This document shows, in pieces, positions 16,634-25,687 of a stretch of 64,000 nt of DNA. The notes below the pieces were generated by a model. It worked only from the letters and a program-made list of their open reading frames with translations, made no database searches and was not told the DNA's origin. The stretch is taken from NCBI GenBank assembly GCA_965371225.1, contig CBDUXP010000015.1:1-64000 (forward strand). The letters are read 5' to 3'. Both the position numbers and the translations under genes were made by a program. The stretch comes from CBDUXP01 sp965371225 [NCBI: uncultured bacterium]. GTDB lineage: Bacteria > Abyssobacteria > SURF-5 > CBDUXP01. The first letter of the stretch is position 1. Each line of letters begins with the position of its first letter.

Positions 16634-17736
16634 AGTACCACCCCTTCCCCACTGCGCTCCTCTATGGCGCGCTCGGGTTGCTGGCGCTCGGGTGCGGCGA
16701 CCGGAACAGTGCAGAGGCGACGGTGTCGCCCGCGCCCGCGCCTGCCCGCCAGGTACACACCCTGCGCCTCACGGTGCAGGATCGCGTGGAGACCATCCGC
16801 CTCATCGGCAGCGTCGAACCCGTCCATGACGTGACCGTCAGCGCGGAGGTGCAGGGGCGGATCGCGGCGCGCCTCAAGGATGTGGGCGCGACGGTCGCCA
16901 TGGACGAGGTGCTCTTCCGGATTGACGATGCCCGGCTTCAGTTTGATGTGGCGCGGGCAGAAGCGGACCTGCAGCGGCTCCAGGCGACGCTGGCGCAGGA
17001 CCGGCGCGACTTGAAACGGGCTGAGAACCTGTATCAGGGCAGCATCGCGTCCGTGGATGCGCTGGAGTCGGCGCGCACGAAGGCCGGCATCGGCGAAGCG
17101 TCCGAACGCGCGGCGCGGGCGGCCCTCGACCGGCTGCGCCGGGACCTGGCGGATACCCAGGTGCGCAGCCCCATCAACGGCCACGTGGTGGAGCGCTGGG
17201 CGGACGTGGGCGAGCTGGTCAACCCGGGCACGCCCCTCATCCGCCTCGTGGACACGAGCCGAGTGAAGATTGTGACGCGCATTAATGAGGTCGATCTCGC
17301 CAAGGTGCACGTGGGAGTCACCGCCGCGATCCAGTTCGACGCCTACCCGGACGCACCCCTGTCCGGTCCAGTCACGGCCATCGCCGTGCAGGCCGATCGG
17401 GCAACGCGCACGTTCCCCATCGTCATCGAATTGCCGAACCGGGAGACGCAGGCGTTGAAAGCCGGCATGGTCGCGCGCGTGGACCTGCCCGGAACCCGCT
17501 TTCCCAACGTGGTCGTGTTGCCCCAGGACTCGATCGTCGAACGCGGGGATCGCAAGCTCGCCTATGTGCTCCAGCCCGACGGCACGGTGGCGGAGCGCGA
17601 GATCGCGGTCGGGCGCGTCTTCGGCTCGGACGCCGTCGTGACGGCCGGGCTGAGCGCCGGGGACGAGGTCGTGATCCGGGGGCAGTTCACCCTGCGGGAC
17701 GGCGACGCGGTGCGCGCCGTGGAGCCCGCCGCATGA
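16630..17736 (+). CDS. RND efflux periplasmic adaptor (membrane fusion) lipoprotein
   Basis: 368 residues. The lipoprotein signal ends LLALG then Cys22, as in AcrA/MexA-type adaptors. Residues about 60-105 begin the biotinyl-lipoyl half (VEPVHDVTVSAEVQGRIAARLKDVGATV). The alpha-hairpin follows (ADLQRLQATLAQDRRDLKRAENLYQGSI ...). The second lipoyl half is TQVRSPINGHVVERWADVGELV. A beta-barrel comes next, and the membrane-proximal end is EIAVGRVFGSDAVVTAGLSAGDEVV. It links the inner-membrane pump to an outer-membrane channel. No outer-membrane factor is encoded nearby, so the system must use a TolC-type protein from elsewhere. ATGA overlaps on both sides. Confidence 0.92.
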   Translation: MKYHPFPTALLYGALGLLALGCGDRNSAEATVSPAPAPARQVHTLRLTVQDRVETIRLIGSVEPVHDVTVSAEVQGRIAARLKDVGATVAMDEVLFRIDDARLQFDVARAEADLQRLQATLAQDRRDLKRAENLYQGSIASVDALESARTKAGIGEASERAARAALDRLRRDLADTQVRSPINGHVVERWADVGELVNPGTPLIRLVDTSRVKIVTRINEVDLAKVHVGVTAAIQFDAYPDAPLSGPVTAIAVQADRATRTFPIVIELPNRETQALKAGMVARVDLPGTRFPNVVVLPQDSIVERGDRKLAYVLQPDGTVAEREIAVGRVFGSDAVVTAGLSAGDEVVIRGQFTLRDGDAVRAVEPAA

Positions 17737-20700
17737 AGTGGATTCCGGCGTTCGCCGTCCGGAACCCGGTCATCGTCCACATGGGCACCCTCCTGGTGGT
17801 GGTCGCCGGGATCCTCGCGTACCGTGCGCTGCCACGCGAGGAATTCCAGAACATGCCGCTGGACGCGGTCTTGATCCGGACCGTGTATCCGGGGGCGTCC
17901 GCCGACGAGGTGGAGAAGCTCATCACGATCCCGCTCGAAGACGAGATCGCCGATGTGGACCTCATCAAGGAGATGCAGTCGAGTTCGCAGGAGAGTATGA
18001 GTGTCATCTTCGTCCGCTTCGAAGTCGGCGTGAAGGACATGTACCGCCGCGTTCAGGAGATTCAGACGGAGGTGGACAAGGTCCGCAATCTCCCCGAGGG
18101 CGCGGAGACGCCCGAAGTGATCGAGATGGAGGTGCCGTTTCCCCTGGTGACGATCGCGTTGGGCGGCGGGGCAAGCGAGCTGGAGCTGAAGTACGCGGCC
18201 GAGGACCTGGAAGCCGCGCTCACGGACATTCCCGGCGTGGAAGACCTGCAGATCGCCGGGGTGCGCGACCGCGAGATCTGGGTGCAGGTGGATCCGGAGC
18301 GGATGGAGGCGTTGGCCCTCACCCTGCCAGAAGTGCGCAACGCGATCCGCGCGAAGAATCGCAATGTGGCCGGCGGCAAGCTGACGGTGGGCGATCGCGA
18401 GTTTCTCGTCCGCACCATGGGCGAAGCCGCCGCCGCCAGCGACCTGGCGCGCGTGGTGGTGCGGTCGACGGTGGACGGCGGCCAGATTCTGTTGGGGGAC
18501 GTGGCCACCATCACGGACACGTTCGAAGAGGCCTACACCCTCGGGCGCGTGAACGGCCACCGGGCCATCACCCTGACCGTGAATAAGGCGCCGGGCGGCG
18601 ACACCATTGCCATTGTCGAGCAGGTGCGCCAGGTCGTCGCCCGCCTCGCGCCCGGTTTCCCGCCGAGCATCACCGTCGACCTGCTCGGTGACAGTTCCAT
18701 CTTCGTCGCGCGCCGGTTCGTCGCCATGCGGAACAACGGTATCGTCGGCTTCCTCTTCGTCTTCGCGGTGCTCTATGTGTTCATCGGCTTCCGCGCGGCC
18801 CTGCTCACCGCGATCAGCATCCCGATCGCGTTCCTCGGCGCGATCTTCTTCATGCACGTCTTCGGTTTAACCTTCAACCTCCTCGCCATCTTCGGCCTCG
18901 TCATGGTGCTCGGGATGATCGTGGACGATGCCATCATCGTGTGCGAAAACGTGTACCGGCACATGGAGGATGGGGAATCGCCGCTCTACGCGGCGGTGCA
19001 CGGCACGCAGGAAGTCATGGGACCCGTCACCGCGTCCGTCCTTACCACCATTGCGGCATTCTTTCCCCTACTGGTGTTTACCGGGACGATCGGCAAGTTC
19101 TTCAGCGTCATTCCCAAGGTCGTGATCTTCGCCCTGACCGCGTCGCTCATCGAATGCTTCTTCGCCCTGCCCTCCCACCTGGCCGACTTCGCCCGCCCGC
19201 AACCGGGGCGGCGGAGCCGGCGGGATTCCGCCTGGTACCAACGTTTGCTGGCGGGGTACTCGGGCCTCCTGGACCACGCGCTGCGGCACCGGTACGCCAC
19301 CATCCTGATGTTCGTCGCCGGGGCCGCCGGGCTCGTCGGGTGGGCCTCGGCCACAAACGCCTTGCGCTTCCAGCTCTTCCCCACCGAGGACATCAACTGG
19401 TTCGACGTGCGCATCGAACTCCCCGTCGGCAGCGCGCTCGGCGAGACGGAACGGGTCATGGAACGGGCGGAGCGGATTACCGAGGCTGCCACCACCGAGA
19501 ACGAACTGGAAATCCACTACGCCACCGTGGGCTTTGCGCGGGATGAGACCGGGCACCGCGGCACCCGCGCGACGCACCTGAGTTTCCTGCGGGTGGACCT
19601 CACCGATCGGGACACTAATCTGCGTGACCGGACCGGCGACGAGATCCTGACCGACCTGCGCGAGCGGTTCCGCGCGCTAGTGGCGCCCACGGCGATCGCC
19701 TTCGCGCGCGAGTCCCACGGCCCCCCCGTCGGGAAACCGGTCCAAGTCCGCATCCGGGGCAAGGACTTCGCGATGCTCCTCGCCATCGCGGGAGAGCTTG
19801 AAGGCTACCTGGCGACCATGGACGGGGTGGTCGACATCAAGAACGACTACACGCTCGGGAAGGAAGAGATTCGCGTACACGTGGACGAGGACCGTGCAGC
19901 CCTGTACGGCATCGACGTGGCGACCGTGGCGACCGTGGTCCGCACGGCGGTCGAGGGGGCGGTGTCGAGCACGTGGTTCGATCGCGGGGAAGATATCGAC
20001 GTGGTCGTGAAGTACCAGGAAGGCTTCCGCCGCAGCCTGGAGCACATCGAGGCCCTCCAGATTCCCACCGGGACGGGCGCGTTGGTGCCGTTCAAGAACG
20101 TGGCACGGATCGACCGGGTCCGCGGAATCGCCAACATCAGCCGGTATGACCGCGTGCGGGTCGTCCACGTGCTGGCGGACCTGGAGAAGGGCCGCAAGGA
20201 CGTCACCTCGGAAGTCGTGAATGAACAGTTGGCGGCGCAGTTCGCCGACCACACGAGCCGGTGGCCCGGCTACAGCCTCGACTTTGGCGGGGAGTACCAG
20301 GAGACGAACGAATCGCTCAGGGACCTGCAGCGGCAGTTCCTCCTGGCGATCCTGTTGATCTATCTCATCCTGGGCGCCACGTTCCGGTCGTTCATCCAAC
20401 CCCTCGTGGTGCTCTTCACGGTGCCCTTCGCGTTCATCGGCGTGCTCTACGGCCTGATTCTCAGCGACGAACCCCTCGGCATGATGTCCTTCATCGGCAT
20501 CATCGCGCTCGCGGGCATCGTCGTCAACGACTCCATCGTGCTCGTCACCTACATCAACCGGGCGCGGGAGCGCGGGGTCGACCGCCTGCAAGCGGTCATG
20601 GACGGCGGGCGGACGCGCATGCGGGCGATCATTCTCACCTCGGTCACGACGATCTTCGGCCTCCTCCCGCTCGCCGCGGAGTGGTTCGGCCGCGATCCCC

Positions 20701-20954
20701 TCTTAACCGCCATGGCCGTCGCCATCGTCTGGGGCCTCACGTTCAGCACGGTGCTGACCCTGATCGTCATCCCCGCCGTCTATCTGATCGTGGACGACCT
20801 CACGCGCGTGCTGCGCCTCGACCGTCATGGACTCGTCCCACAGGCCGACGACCCGCTCGCGCTCCTCAGCGTGGAGGCTGCCGCCGGCGGCGGCACCGGG
20901 CAGGGGCGCGCGGCGCCGGACCCCGCTACGCCTGAGCCACGCGCTCGAGAATAA
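17733..20954 (+). CDS. RND-family efflux permease
   Basis: 1073 residues, full length for a hydrophobe/amphiphile or metal RND pump. Twelve membrane segments are expected: TM1 near residues 12-32, then a long periplasmic loop, TM2-6 near 330-480, a second loop, TM7-12 near 850-1030. The proton-relay motif in TM4 reads GLVMVLGMIVDDAIIVCENVYRH, with the paired Asp residues in VDDAI. The second-half counterpart is IALAGIVVNDSIVLVTYINRA. SADEVEKLITIPLEDE near residue 53 is a conserved porter-domain region. The operon partner is the adaptor, with an ATGA overlap. Substrate is not predictable from sequence. The 3' end overlaps the convergent chelatase gene by 29 bp. Confidence 0.93.
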   Translation: MKWIPAFAVRNPVIVHMGTLLVVVAGILAYRALPREEFQNMPLDAVLIRTVYPGASADEVEKLITIPLEDEIADVDLIKEMQSSSQESMSVIFVRFEVGVKDMYRRVQEIQTEVDKVRNLPEGAETPEVIEMEVPFPLVTIALGGGASELELKYAAEDLEAALTDIPGVEDLQIAGVRDREIWVQVDPERMEALALTLPEVRNAIRAKNRNVAGGKLTVGDREFLVRTMGEAAAASDLARVVVRSTVDGGQILLGDVATITDTFEEAYTLGRVNGHRAITLTVNKAPGGDTIAIVEQVRQVVARLAPGFPPSITVDLLGDSSIFVARRFVAMRNNGIVGFLFVFAVLYVFIGFRAALLTAISIPIAFLGAIFFMHVFGLTFNLLAIFGLVMVLGMIVDDAIIVCENVYRHMEDGESPLYAAVHGTQEVMGPVTASVLTTIAAFFPLLVFTGTIGKFFSVIPKVVIFALTASLIECFFALPSHLADFARPQPGRRSRRDSAWYQRLLAGYSGLLDHALRHRYATILMFVAGAAGLVGWASATNALRFQLFPTEDINWFDVRIELPVGSALGETERVMERAERITEAATTENELEIHYATVGFARDETGHRGTRATHLSFLRVDLTDRDTNLRDRTGDEILTDLRERFRALVAPTAIAFARESHGPPVGKPVQVRIRGKDFAMLLAIAGELEGYLATMDGVVDIKNDYTLGKEEIRVHVDEDRAALYGIDVATVATVVRTAVEGAVSSTWFDRGEDIDVVVKYQEGFRRSLEHIEALQIPTGTGALVPFKNVARIDRVRGIANISRYDRVRVVHVLADLEKGRKDVTSEVVNEQLAAQFADHTSRWPGYSLDFGGEYQETNESLRDLQRQFLLAILLIYLILGATFRSFIQPLVVLFTVPFAFIGVLYGLILSDEPLGMMSFIGIIALAGIVVNDSIVLVTYINRARERGVDRLQAVMDGGRTRMRAIILTSVTTIFGLLPLAAEWFGRDPLLTAMAVAIVWGLTFSTVLTLIVIPAVYLIVDDLTRVLRLDRHGLVPQADDPLALLSVEAAAGGGTGQGRAAPDPATPEPRARE

Positions 20955-21591
20955 CGTCCGCCAACATCGCGTGAACGCCGAGCGGCGGACTCACGCGATA
21001 CGGCACCTCCGGATGATCGGCCGCGGCCGCCTGCGCCTGCGCGGGAATGTCCGCCATCGCGTGCGCACCCGGCGCGAGGAAGTACGGATGCACCACCACC
21101 TCGGCCGCCCCATCCTCCACGCAGGCCGCAAATGCGTCCGCAATCGTCGGCGGCGCGATCTCCATGTGGGCGACGTGCACGATCGCATCGGGCGCGCGCG
21201 CCTGGAGCAGGGCAGCGACGTCGAGTAATTGCTCGTTCGCGTCGGCGCGCCGACTGCCGTGGTCGACTAGCACGATCCCCTGCCGCGGCAACTGCGCCAG
21301 GCCCCGGTCGTCGATCCGTGCCTGCAAGCGCGCCTTGGCGCCGTCCAGGTCCACCCCGTCCACGGCCATCACGAGATCGATTACCGATCCGCACGACGTC
21401 CCGCACGCGGCACACGTCATGCCATGCCGCTCCGGATCCAATTGCACCGGCGCAGGCGGCGCCTGGCAATCGCACGCCAGTGCCGGAGGCGCCGGGACGC
21501 GGCGCCCGTCCAAGTGTAGACCCCGTTCCGCGGCGACGGCGCACACCGGATTGAGCAGTTTCAAGTCTTTCACGCAGGAACTCTTGGCCAT
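20926..21591 (-). CDS. CbiX/SirB-like chelatase with Cys-rich N-terminal extension
   Basis: 221 residues. The C-terminal half (about 104-221) is a single CbiX-type domain: GIVLVDHGSRRADANEQL with metal-binding His111, IVHVAHMEIAPPTIADAF, and VVVHPYFLAPGAH with His168 and His177. Such small chelatases insert cobalt, iron or nickel into tetrapyrroles. The N-terminal 100 residues are unusual: Cys6, Cys17, a CxC pair (Cys40, Cys42) and CxxCxxxC (Cys60, Cys63, Cys67) in MTCAACGTSCG, which could hold a metal or iron-sulfur cluster. No other tetrapyrrole gene is nearby. It lies 3 bp downstream of the PIG-L gene, so the two are co-transcribed leftward. Confidence 0.8.
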   Translation of the reverse strand: MAKSSCVKDLKLLNPVCAVAAERGLHLDGRRVPAPPALACDCQAPPAPVQLDPERHGMTCAACGTSCGSVIDLVMAVDGVDLDGAKARLQARIDDRGLAQLPRQGIVLVDHGSRRADANEQLLDVAALLQARAPDAIVHVAHMEIAPPTIADAFAACVEDGAAEVVVHPYFLAPGAHAMADIPAQAQAAAADHPEVPYRVSPPLGVHAMLADVILERVAQA

Positions 21592-21594
21592 GCC

Positions 21595-22425
21595 TCAGTC
21601 CACCCAAGGTTCGGGCGGGAGGGGTTGGCCGAGATCTTCAACCACCCCGTTGAACGCGTCGACCCGAAACACCTCACCGTATCGAAAGTCGCGGTCGCGC
21701 GCAGCGGATTCGCCACGCAGCCGCAGCCCCATGTCGATGACCGGATGGTATTCCCGGTAATCGAGCGCCCCGCCGGGCCAGTCCACTCCCGCAGCGTCCA
21801 TGGCCATCGCCAAGTCCTGCACAATCAGGTGCATCTGGCATTCGTGCGCGCAGAGCGCTTCGATCTTGCGATCTATCACGTCCGTGATGTTCACCACGCG
21901 GTTCACGTCGCGGGGATGCTTGGCGAAGTAGTACATGTACGGGACGTAATGGGGTTCAAGGCCGGCGGCCCGGTGTTCCGGATGAAAGAGGGGCATGTGC
22001 CCGAAGCCCGCCGCTTCCGTGGCGGCCCAGGCGACGGCGCGATGGTCCGGATGCGTTTCGTAGGGCGCGAACGGGTCCCATGTGATGACGATGCGCGGGC
22101 GGATTTTCCGCACCAGCTGCATGCACTCTTCCCGCAACTGGGTGAGCGGCACATCCCGCAATTCCCCGTCGGCGTGGCCGAGAAAATGCACGTCCCGCAT
22201 GCCGAGAATTTCTGCCGCCCGGCGCGCTTCCGCGGCGCTCACTTCGATGAGTTCCTCACGCGGCAGCAGGTGGGAACCCCGCTCGTTGTTCGTCGCGATA
22301 ATCTCATCCACCGTGAACCCGGCCGCCACGAGCCGCGCTACCAACCCGCCGGCGAACGCTTCAAGATCGTCCGCGTGCGCGACGATCGCGAGCGCCGTGG
22401 GTGCTCCATCCTGAACCTCTACCAT
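21595..22425 (-). CDS. PIG-L family (LmbE-like) zinc deacetylase
   Basis: 276 residues. The zinc site is visible as AHADDLEAFAGG near residue 17 (canonical AHPDDE, here HADDLE with the catalytic Asp-Asp kept) and THPDHRAV at residues 124-131, supplying the third ligand. TNNERGSHL and FLGHADGELRD are typical of the LmbE family. These enzymes remove acetyl groups from N-acetylglucosamine-linked compounds, for example in the bacillithiol, mycothiol or GPI pathways, or in secondary metabolism. The substrate here is unknown. The protein is cytosolic. It is first in a leftward pair with the CbiX-like gene and is divergent from the lipoate-ligase-like gene across only 38 bp. Confidence 0.87.
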   Translation of the reverse strand: MVEVQDGAPTALAIVAHADDLEAFAGGLVARLVAAGFTVDEIIATNNERGSHLLPREELIEVSAAEARRAAEILGMRDVHFLGHADGELRDVPLTQLREECMQLVRKIRPRIVITWDPFAPYETHPDHRAVAWAATEAAGFGHMPLFHPEHRAAGLEPHYVPYMYYFAKHPRDVNRVVNITDVIDRKIEALCAHECQMHLIVQDLAMAMDAAGVDWPGGALDYREYHPVIDMGLRLRGESAARDRDFRYGEVFRVDAFNGVVEDLGQPLPPEPWVD

Positions 22426-22463
22426 CGCGTTCTCCCGCGTATGCTGCGTGCTATAGTACGAGC

Positions 22464-23549
22464 ATGTCGCAGTTGGTTGTGCGGCGCCTCCCCGACACGA
22501 CGCCCGGACACGTGCTGGCCCTCCAGCGGCACTTGCTGGGCCTTAGTGTGCGCGCACGTGCGACGGACCGGCCGGTGTTGTTGCTGGCGGAGTGCGCGCA
22601 CTCCGGCGTCGTCCTCGGCCATTACCAATCCTTCGACCCCGGTTGCACCGATCCACCACCGCCGGCGGTCCACCGGCGCCAGACCGGCGGACGGGCCACG
22701 GCCATCGGCCCGGGCATCCTCTGGGTCACCGTAATCTTGCCGGCGTTGACGGAACTCACCACCCCGAATCCCCGGCCCATCACCCCCGACCGCGCCTTGA
22801 ACCGCTACTGCCGCGGTATCCTGCGCGGACTCGCGTCGTTGGGCGTCCCGGCGTTCTATCCGGGGCAGGATTCTATCACGGTGCGTCGCCGCCCCCTGGC
22901 GCTGCTCAGTGCCGACGTCACGCCCCACGGCCCGGTGCTGTTCGAATGTTTCATTGCGGTCAACCGCAGTGTAGGCGCCCTGCAAGGCGACCTCTTTCCC
23001 GGCGAAGCGCAGGCCCCCTCCACGCTCAACGCGCTGGCCGTCACCACCGTCGCCGGCGAGTTGGGCCGCGGCGTGGAGGTCGCGGAGGTGATGGCCGCCA
23101 TCTGCCGGGGATATGAGGACCAGTCGCAGATGACCCTCAACGAGAGCGCGGCGAACCCGCTGGAAGCGCAATTGCTGGACGCCATCGAAGCGAAAGAACT
23201 CCGCGTGCCGGGCTGGGTGTACGGCGGCATTCCCGGTCCGGACCACGACCTGCACACCAGCGTCGAGGTGACCCTGGGCCGCTTTGAAGTGGGATGCGCG
23301 CTGCAGCAGCGCCATTTCCTGTCCAGCGTCACGTTCGCCGGGGATTTCATCGCCACCGGCGGGATCATTCCCGCCCTGGAGAAAAAGTTGCGCCTCTGCC
23401 CGACGGAATGGAAGGCCATCGGGATCGCGACGGACCAGGCCTTTCAAGAACCGCACCGCGCGATCCTGGGGATCGGGCCCCGCCAGACGATTCCGAATAC
23501 CATCATGCAAGCGATCGAATCGGCGCTCCCGCAACCCGCGGGGAACTAA
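22464..23549 (+). CDS. Lipoate-protein-ligase-like protein lacking the catalytic lysine
   Basis: 361 residues of the BPL/LplA/LipB fold. The nucleotide/lipoate loop appears as HRRQTGGRATAIGPG (residues 70-84), close to RRxSGGGAV of LplA. In LplA the catalytic Lys sits in GRNDxxxxGRKxSG; the aligned stretch here is GQDSITVRRRPLALLSA (134-150), with Pro144 at the Lys position. No other Lys lies in this loop. A C-terminal part (about 250-361) resembles the LplA accessory region but is divergent. It may be inactive, bind rather than transfer lipoyl groups, or use another residue. A TATAGT box ends 6 bp before the ATG, so the mRNA may be nearly leaderless. The 3' end overlaps the M20 gene by 4 bp. 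Confidence 0.68.
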   Translation: MSQLVVRRLPDTTPGHVLALQRHLLGLSVRARATDRPVLLLAECAHSGVVLGHYQSFDPGCTDPPPPAVHRRQTGGRATAIGPGILWVTVILPALTELTTPNPRPITPDRALNRYCRGILRGLASLGVPAFYPGQDSITVRRRPLALLSADVTPHGPVLFECFIAVNRSVGALQGDLFPGEAQAPSTLNALAVTTVAGELGRGVEVAEVMAAICRGYEDQSQMTLNESAANPLEAQLLDAIEAKELRVPGWVYGGIPGPDHDLHTSVEVTLGRFEVGCALQQRHFLSSVTFAGDFIATGGIIPALEKKLRLCPTEWKAIGIATDQAFQEPHRAILGIGPRQTIPNTIMQAIESALPQPAGN

Positions 23550-25048
23550 GGCGCGGTTTCCGCGGTGGCATCGGTCGCGATGCGCCGCACGATGTCGTAG
23601 TACGGGCGGAGCGCCGCACGGTAGTCCGCAACCTCCAGGTATTCGTTGCGGCCGTGCACGGTGGCGCGTTGCGCTTCCGTCAGCATAAACGGCGCAAACC
23701 CGTACGCGTCGCGCCCGCGCTGCCGCCAGAAGCGCGAGTCCGTGCCCCCCGCCGACATTTGCGGCACGATCGCCGCGCGCGGATCGACTCCCGACATCAC
23801 CGATTCGATGGCACGGTAGGCCGGGGAGTCGATGGACGATTCCGTGGCGGTCCCTTGATAGATGAACTCGAAACTCACCTGCCGGGACTCCTCGGGCGTC
23901 AGCGGGCGCCCCAACTCCGCAGCCCGGCGCTGGTCCCAGGCTTCCGCTTCGGGATCGTGCGCCAGGCGGGCCAGCCGCGCGAGCAACGCCTCCGACGTGT
24001 CGCCCGGCAGAATGCGACAGTCGAGAATCGCGGTGGCGGTGGCGGGCACCACGTTCGCCTTATACCCCGCCTCCAGGTTGGTGAGATTGATCGTCGTGCG
24101 CGAGATGGGATTGAACATGGGCCGGGCCAGCAGCGAGGGGGCCAGCCGGGGCAGGACGGCCGGGTCGTACGCCTGCGCCCACAGGCGCCCCTCCTCCCCG
24201 CCGACGAGGGGGGCGAGTTCCACCAGCGCCTTGGCGACCGTGGGCACGAGCCGGACGGCGGTTTCGTGCTCCGTGATGCGCGTCAGCGCACGCAGCAAGT
24301 AGAGGTTCGGGTTGTCGGGGGTCGGCCGAGAGCCGTGGCCCGACGTGCCGCGCGCAGTCACGCGCACCCAGTTCACGCCCTTCTCCGCGGTCTGCACGAA
24401 GTACACGCGGCTGCCCTCGCCAAAGCTGTCGCGCCGCCCGCTCGCGCCTTCGCTCAAAACGAAGGCCGCATCCACCAGATCCCAATGATGCGCGGCCATC
24501 CACTCGGCGCCGCGGCCGCCTCCGGCCTCCTCGTCGGGAGCGGCGTAGAAGATGACGTCGCGCCTGAGCGGCACCTGGGCGCGGGCCAATTCGCGCATCA
24601 CTTGCACCTGCACGACACCGAGCCCCTTCATGTCCAGCGTGCCGCGCCCGTACAGTTTCCCGTCGACGATGTCCGCGGCGAAGGGCGGATGGTCCCACTC
24701 CCCCGCCTCGGCGGCCACCACGTCCATATGATTCAGGAGCAGGAGCGGGGGCGCGCTGCCGTCGCCCCGCAGGCGCGCGAGCACGTGCACTTGCCCCGGT
24801 TCGCTTTCCAGGACGGTCGGCTCGAGCCCCACCTCGCGCAGCGCCGCGGCGTACAGGGCCGCAATCTCCGTCGTGTCGCCGGGCGGATTCGCCGTGTCGA
24901 TGCGCACGGCCTGCCGCAGCAACTGCAGCATCTCCGCGCTCCCAGCGGCGAAGTCCGGCTCGGCCCGTGCCAGCCCCGGTACCAGCAGCAGGAACACTGC
25001 TGCGACGAACGGCGCACGTCCACGCCGCACCTGTCTGTTGGTGGCCAT
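23546..25048 (-). CDS. Exported M20-family metallopeptidase
   Basis: 500 residues. The signal peptide RRGRAPFVAAVFLLLVPGLARA ends near residue 29. The metal-binding region follows M20 carboxypeptidases: LLLLNHMDVV (His and Asp), YGRGTLDMKG (bridging Asp), APDEEAGGGRG (catalytic Glu and metal Glu) and, near the C-terminus, GRNEYLEV with MSAGGTDSRFW. The lid/dimerisation domain is inserted around residues 210-330 (ARGTSGHGSRPTPDN). Family members cleave short peptides or acyl-amino acids; signal-bearing M20 proteins act in the periplasm. Start: ATG 25048 preceded by GGGAGG at 6 bp; the frame is open further upstream but without a signal peptide. Convergent with, and overlapping, the lipoate-ligase-like gene by 4 bp. 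Confidence 0.87.
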   Translation of the reverse strand: MATNRQVRRGRAPFVAAVFLLLVPGLARAEPDFAAGSAEMLQLLRQAVRIDTANPPGDTTEIAALYAAALREVGLEPTVLESEPGQVHVLARLRGDGSAPPLLLLNHMDVVAAEAGEWDHPPFAADIVDGKLYGRGTLDMKGLGVVQVQVMRELARAQVPLRRDVIFYAAPDEEAGGGRGAEWMAAHHWDLVDAAFVLSEGASGRRDSFGEGSRVYFVQTAEKGVNWVRVTARGTSGHGSRPTPDNPNLYLLRALTRITEHETAVRLVPTVAKALVELAPLVGGEEGRLWAQAYDPAVLPRLAPSLLARPMFNPISRTTINLTNLEAGYKANVVPATATAILDCRILPGDTSEALLARLARLAHDPEAEAWDQRRAAELGRPLTPEESRQVSFEFIYQGTATESSIDSPAYRAIESVMSGVDPRAAIVPQMSAGGTDSRFWRQRGRDAYGFAPFMLTEAQRATVHGRNEYLEVADYRAALRPYYDIVRRIATDATAETAP

Positions 25049-25116
25049 GGTGCCTCCCCCCGGCCGCGGCCGGACTCGTGGCGCCACATTGTATCCAACC
25101 GCGCTCCCGCCCCAAA

Positions 25117-25146
25117 TTGACAGTGCGGAAAAACGCATGACATACT
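25117..25146 (+). promoter_or_regulatory. Sigma70-type promoter before the DUF1858-like gene
   Basis: TTGACA at 25117-25122 and CATACT at 25141-25146 with an 18-bp spacer. It probably also serves the metallo-beta-lactamase gene downstream. Confidence 0.6.
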
Positions 25147-25201
25147 GCCCGCGCTCGGCCTCGCGGGGAGGCCGGCGTCGCCGGCGGGGAGCGCAACACC
25201 G

Positions 25202-25657
25202 ATGAGTAGTCTCGGCTGGATCATCCTGCTCGTACTCGCGCTGTGGCTCGTTATCCAACGCGCCGCGCTCCACGGGCTCCGCCGCGAGGTAGAGGCGACC
25301 CGGCGGGACATGTATCGCGGCCAGTATGACGCGGAGGAGAAGCTGCACCGCCTGGACGCGGACCTGCAAGTGGTCAAGCTGGACGCGCGGGCCCGGGAGG
25401 GGACGTTGCGCGTGGGGCCCTACGTGCGCGTCAGCGAGGCCGCGGCGCTCCACCCGAACGTGGAACGGGTGCTGGGCCGGTTTCACATCGTGGTGGGCAA
25501 CGGCCGGGAGGCCGAGACGCTGGCGGAGGCTGCCGCGTCCTACTCCCAGGATCTGGAAGCGGTGCTGACCGCCATCCACACGGTGCTCGAGGATCCGAAT
25601 GCCGCCGTGGGCGAGCCGCCGGTGGCCGATCCGGCGGACGACGCCTTCGAAGTCTAA
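25202..25657 (+). CDS. Small membrane-anchored protein with a DUF1858-like domain
   Basis: 151 residues in three parts. Residues 4-21 (LGWIILLVLALWLVIQ) form an N-terminal membrane anchor. Residues 25-60 (LRREVEATRRDMYRGQYDAEEKLHRLDADL) are a predicted coiled coil. Residues about 72-125 resemble DUF1858: VRVSEAAALHPNVERVLGRF, then AETLAEAAASYSQDLEAVL. In typical DUF1858 proteins a CxxC follows the 'vL..f.i' helix; here the corresponding stretch is HIVVGNGREA, without cysteine, so metal or redox chemistry is unlikely. A promoter lies upstream. The metallo-beta-lactamase gene starts 30 bp downstream and is likely co-transcribed. Function unknown; the DUF1858 resemblance is by eye. Confidence 0.6.
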   Translation: MSSLGWIILLVLALWLVIQRAALHGLRREVEATRRDMYRGQYDAEEKLHRLDADLQVVKLDARAREGTLRVGPYVRVSEAAALHPNVERVLGRFHIVVGNGREAETLAEAAASYSQDLEAVLTAIHTVLEDPNAAVGEPPVADPADDAFEV

Positions 25658-25687
25658 CGTTCGCGCCCCAACCTATAGAGGACGTTC

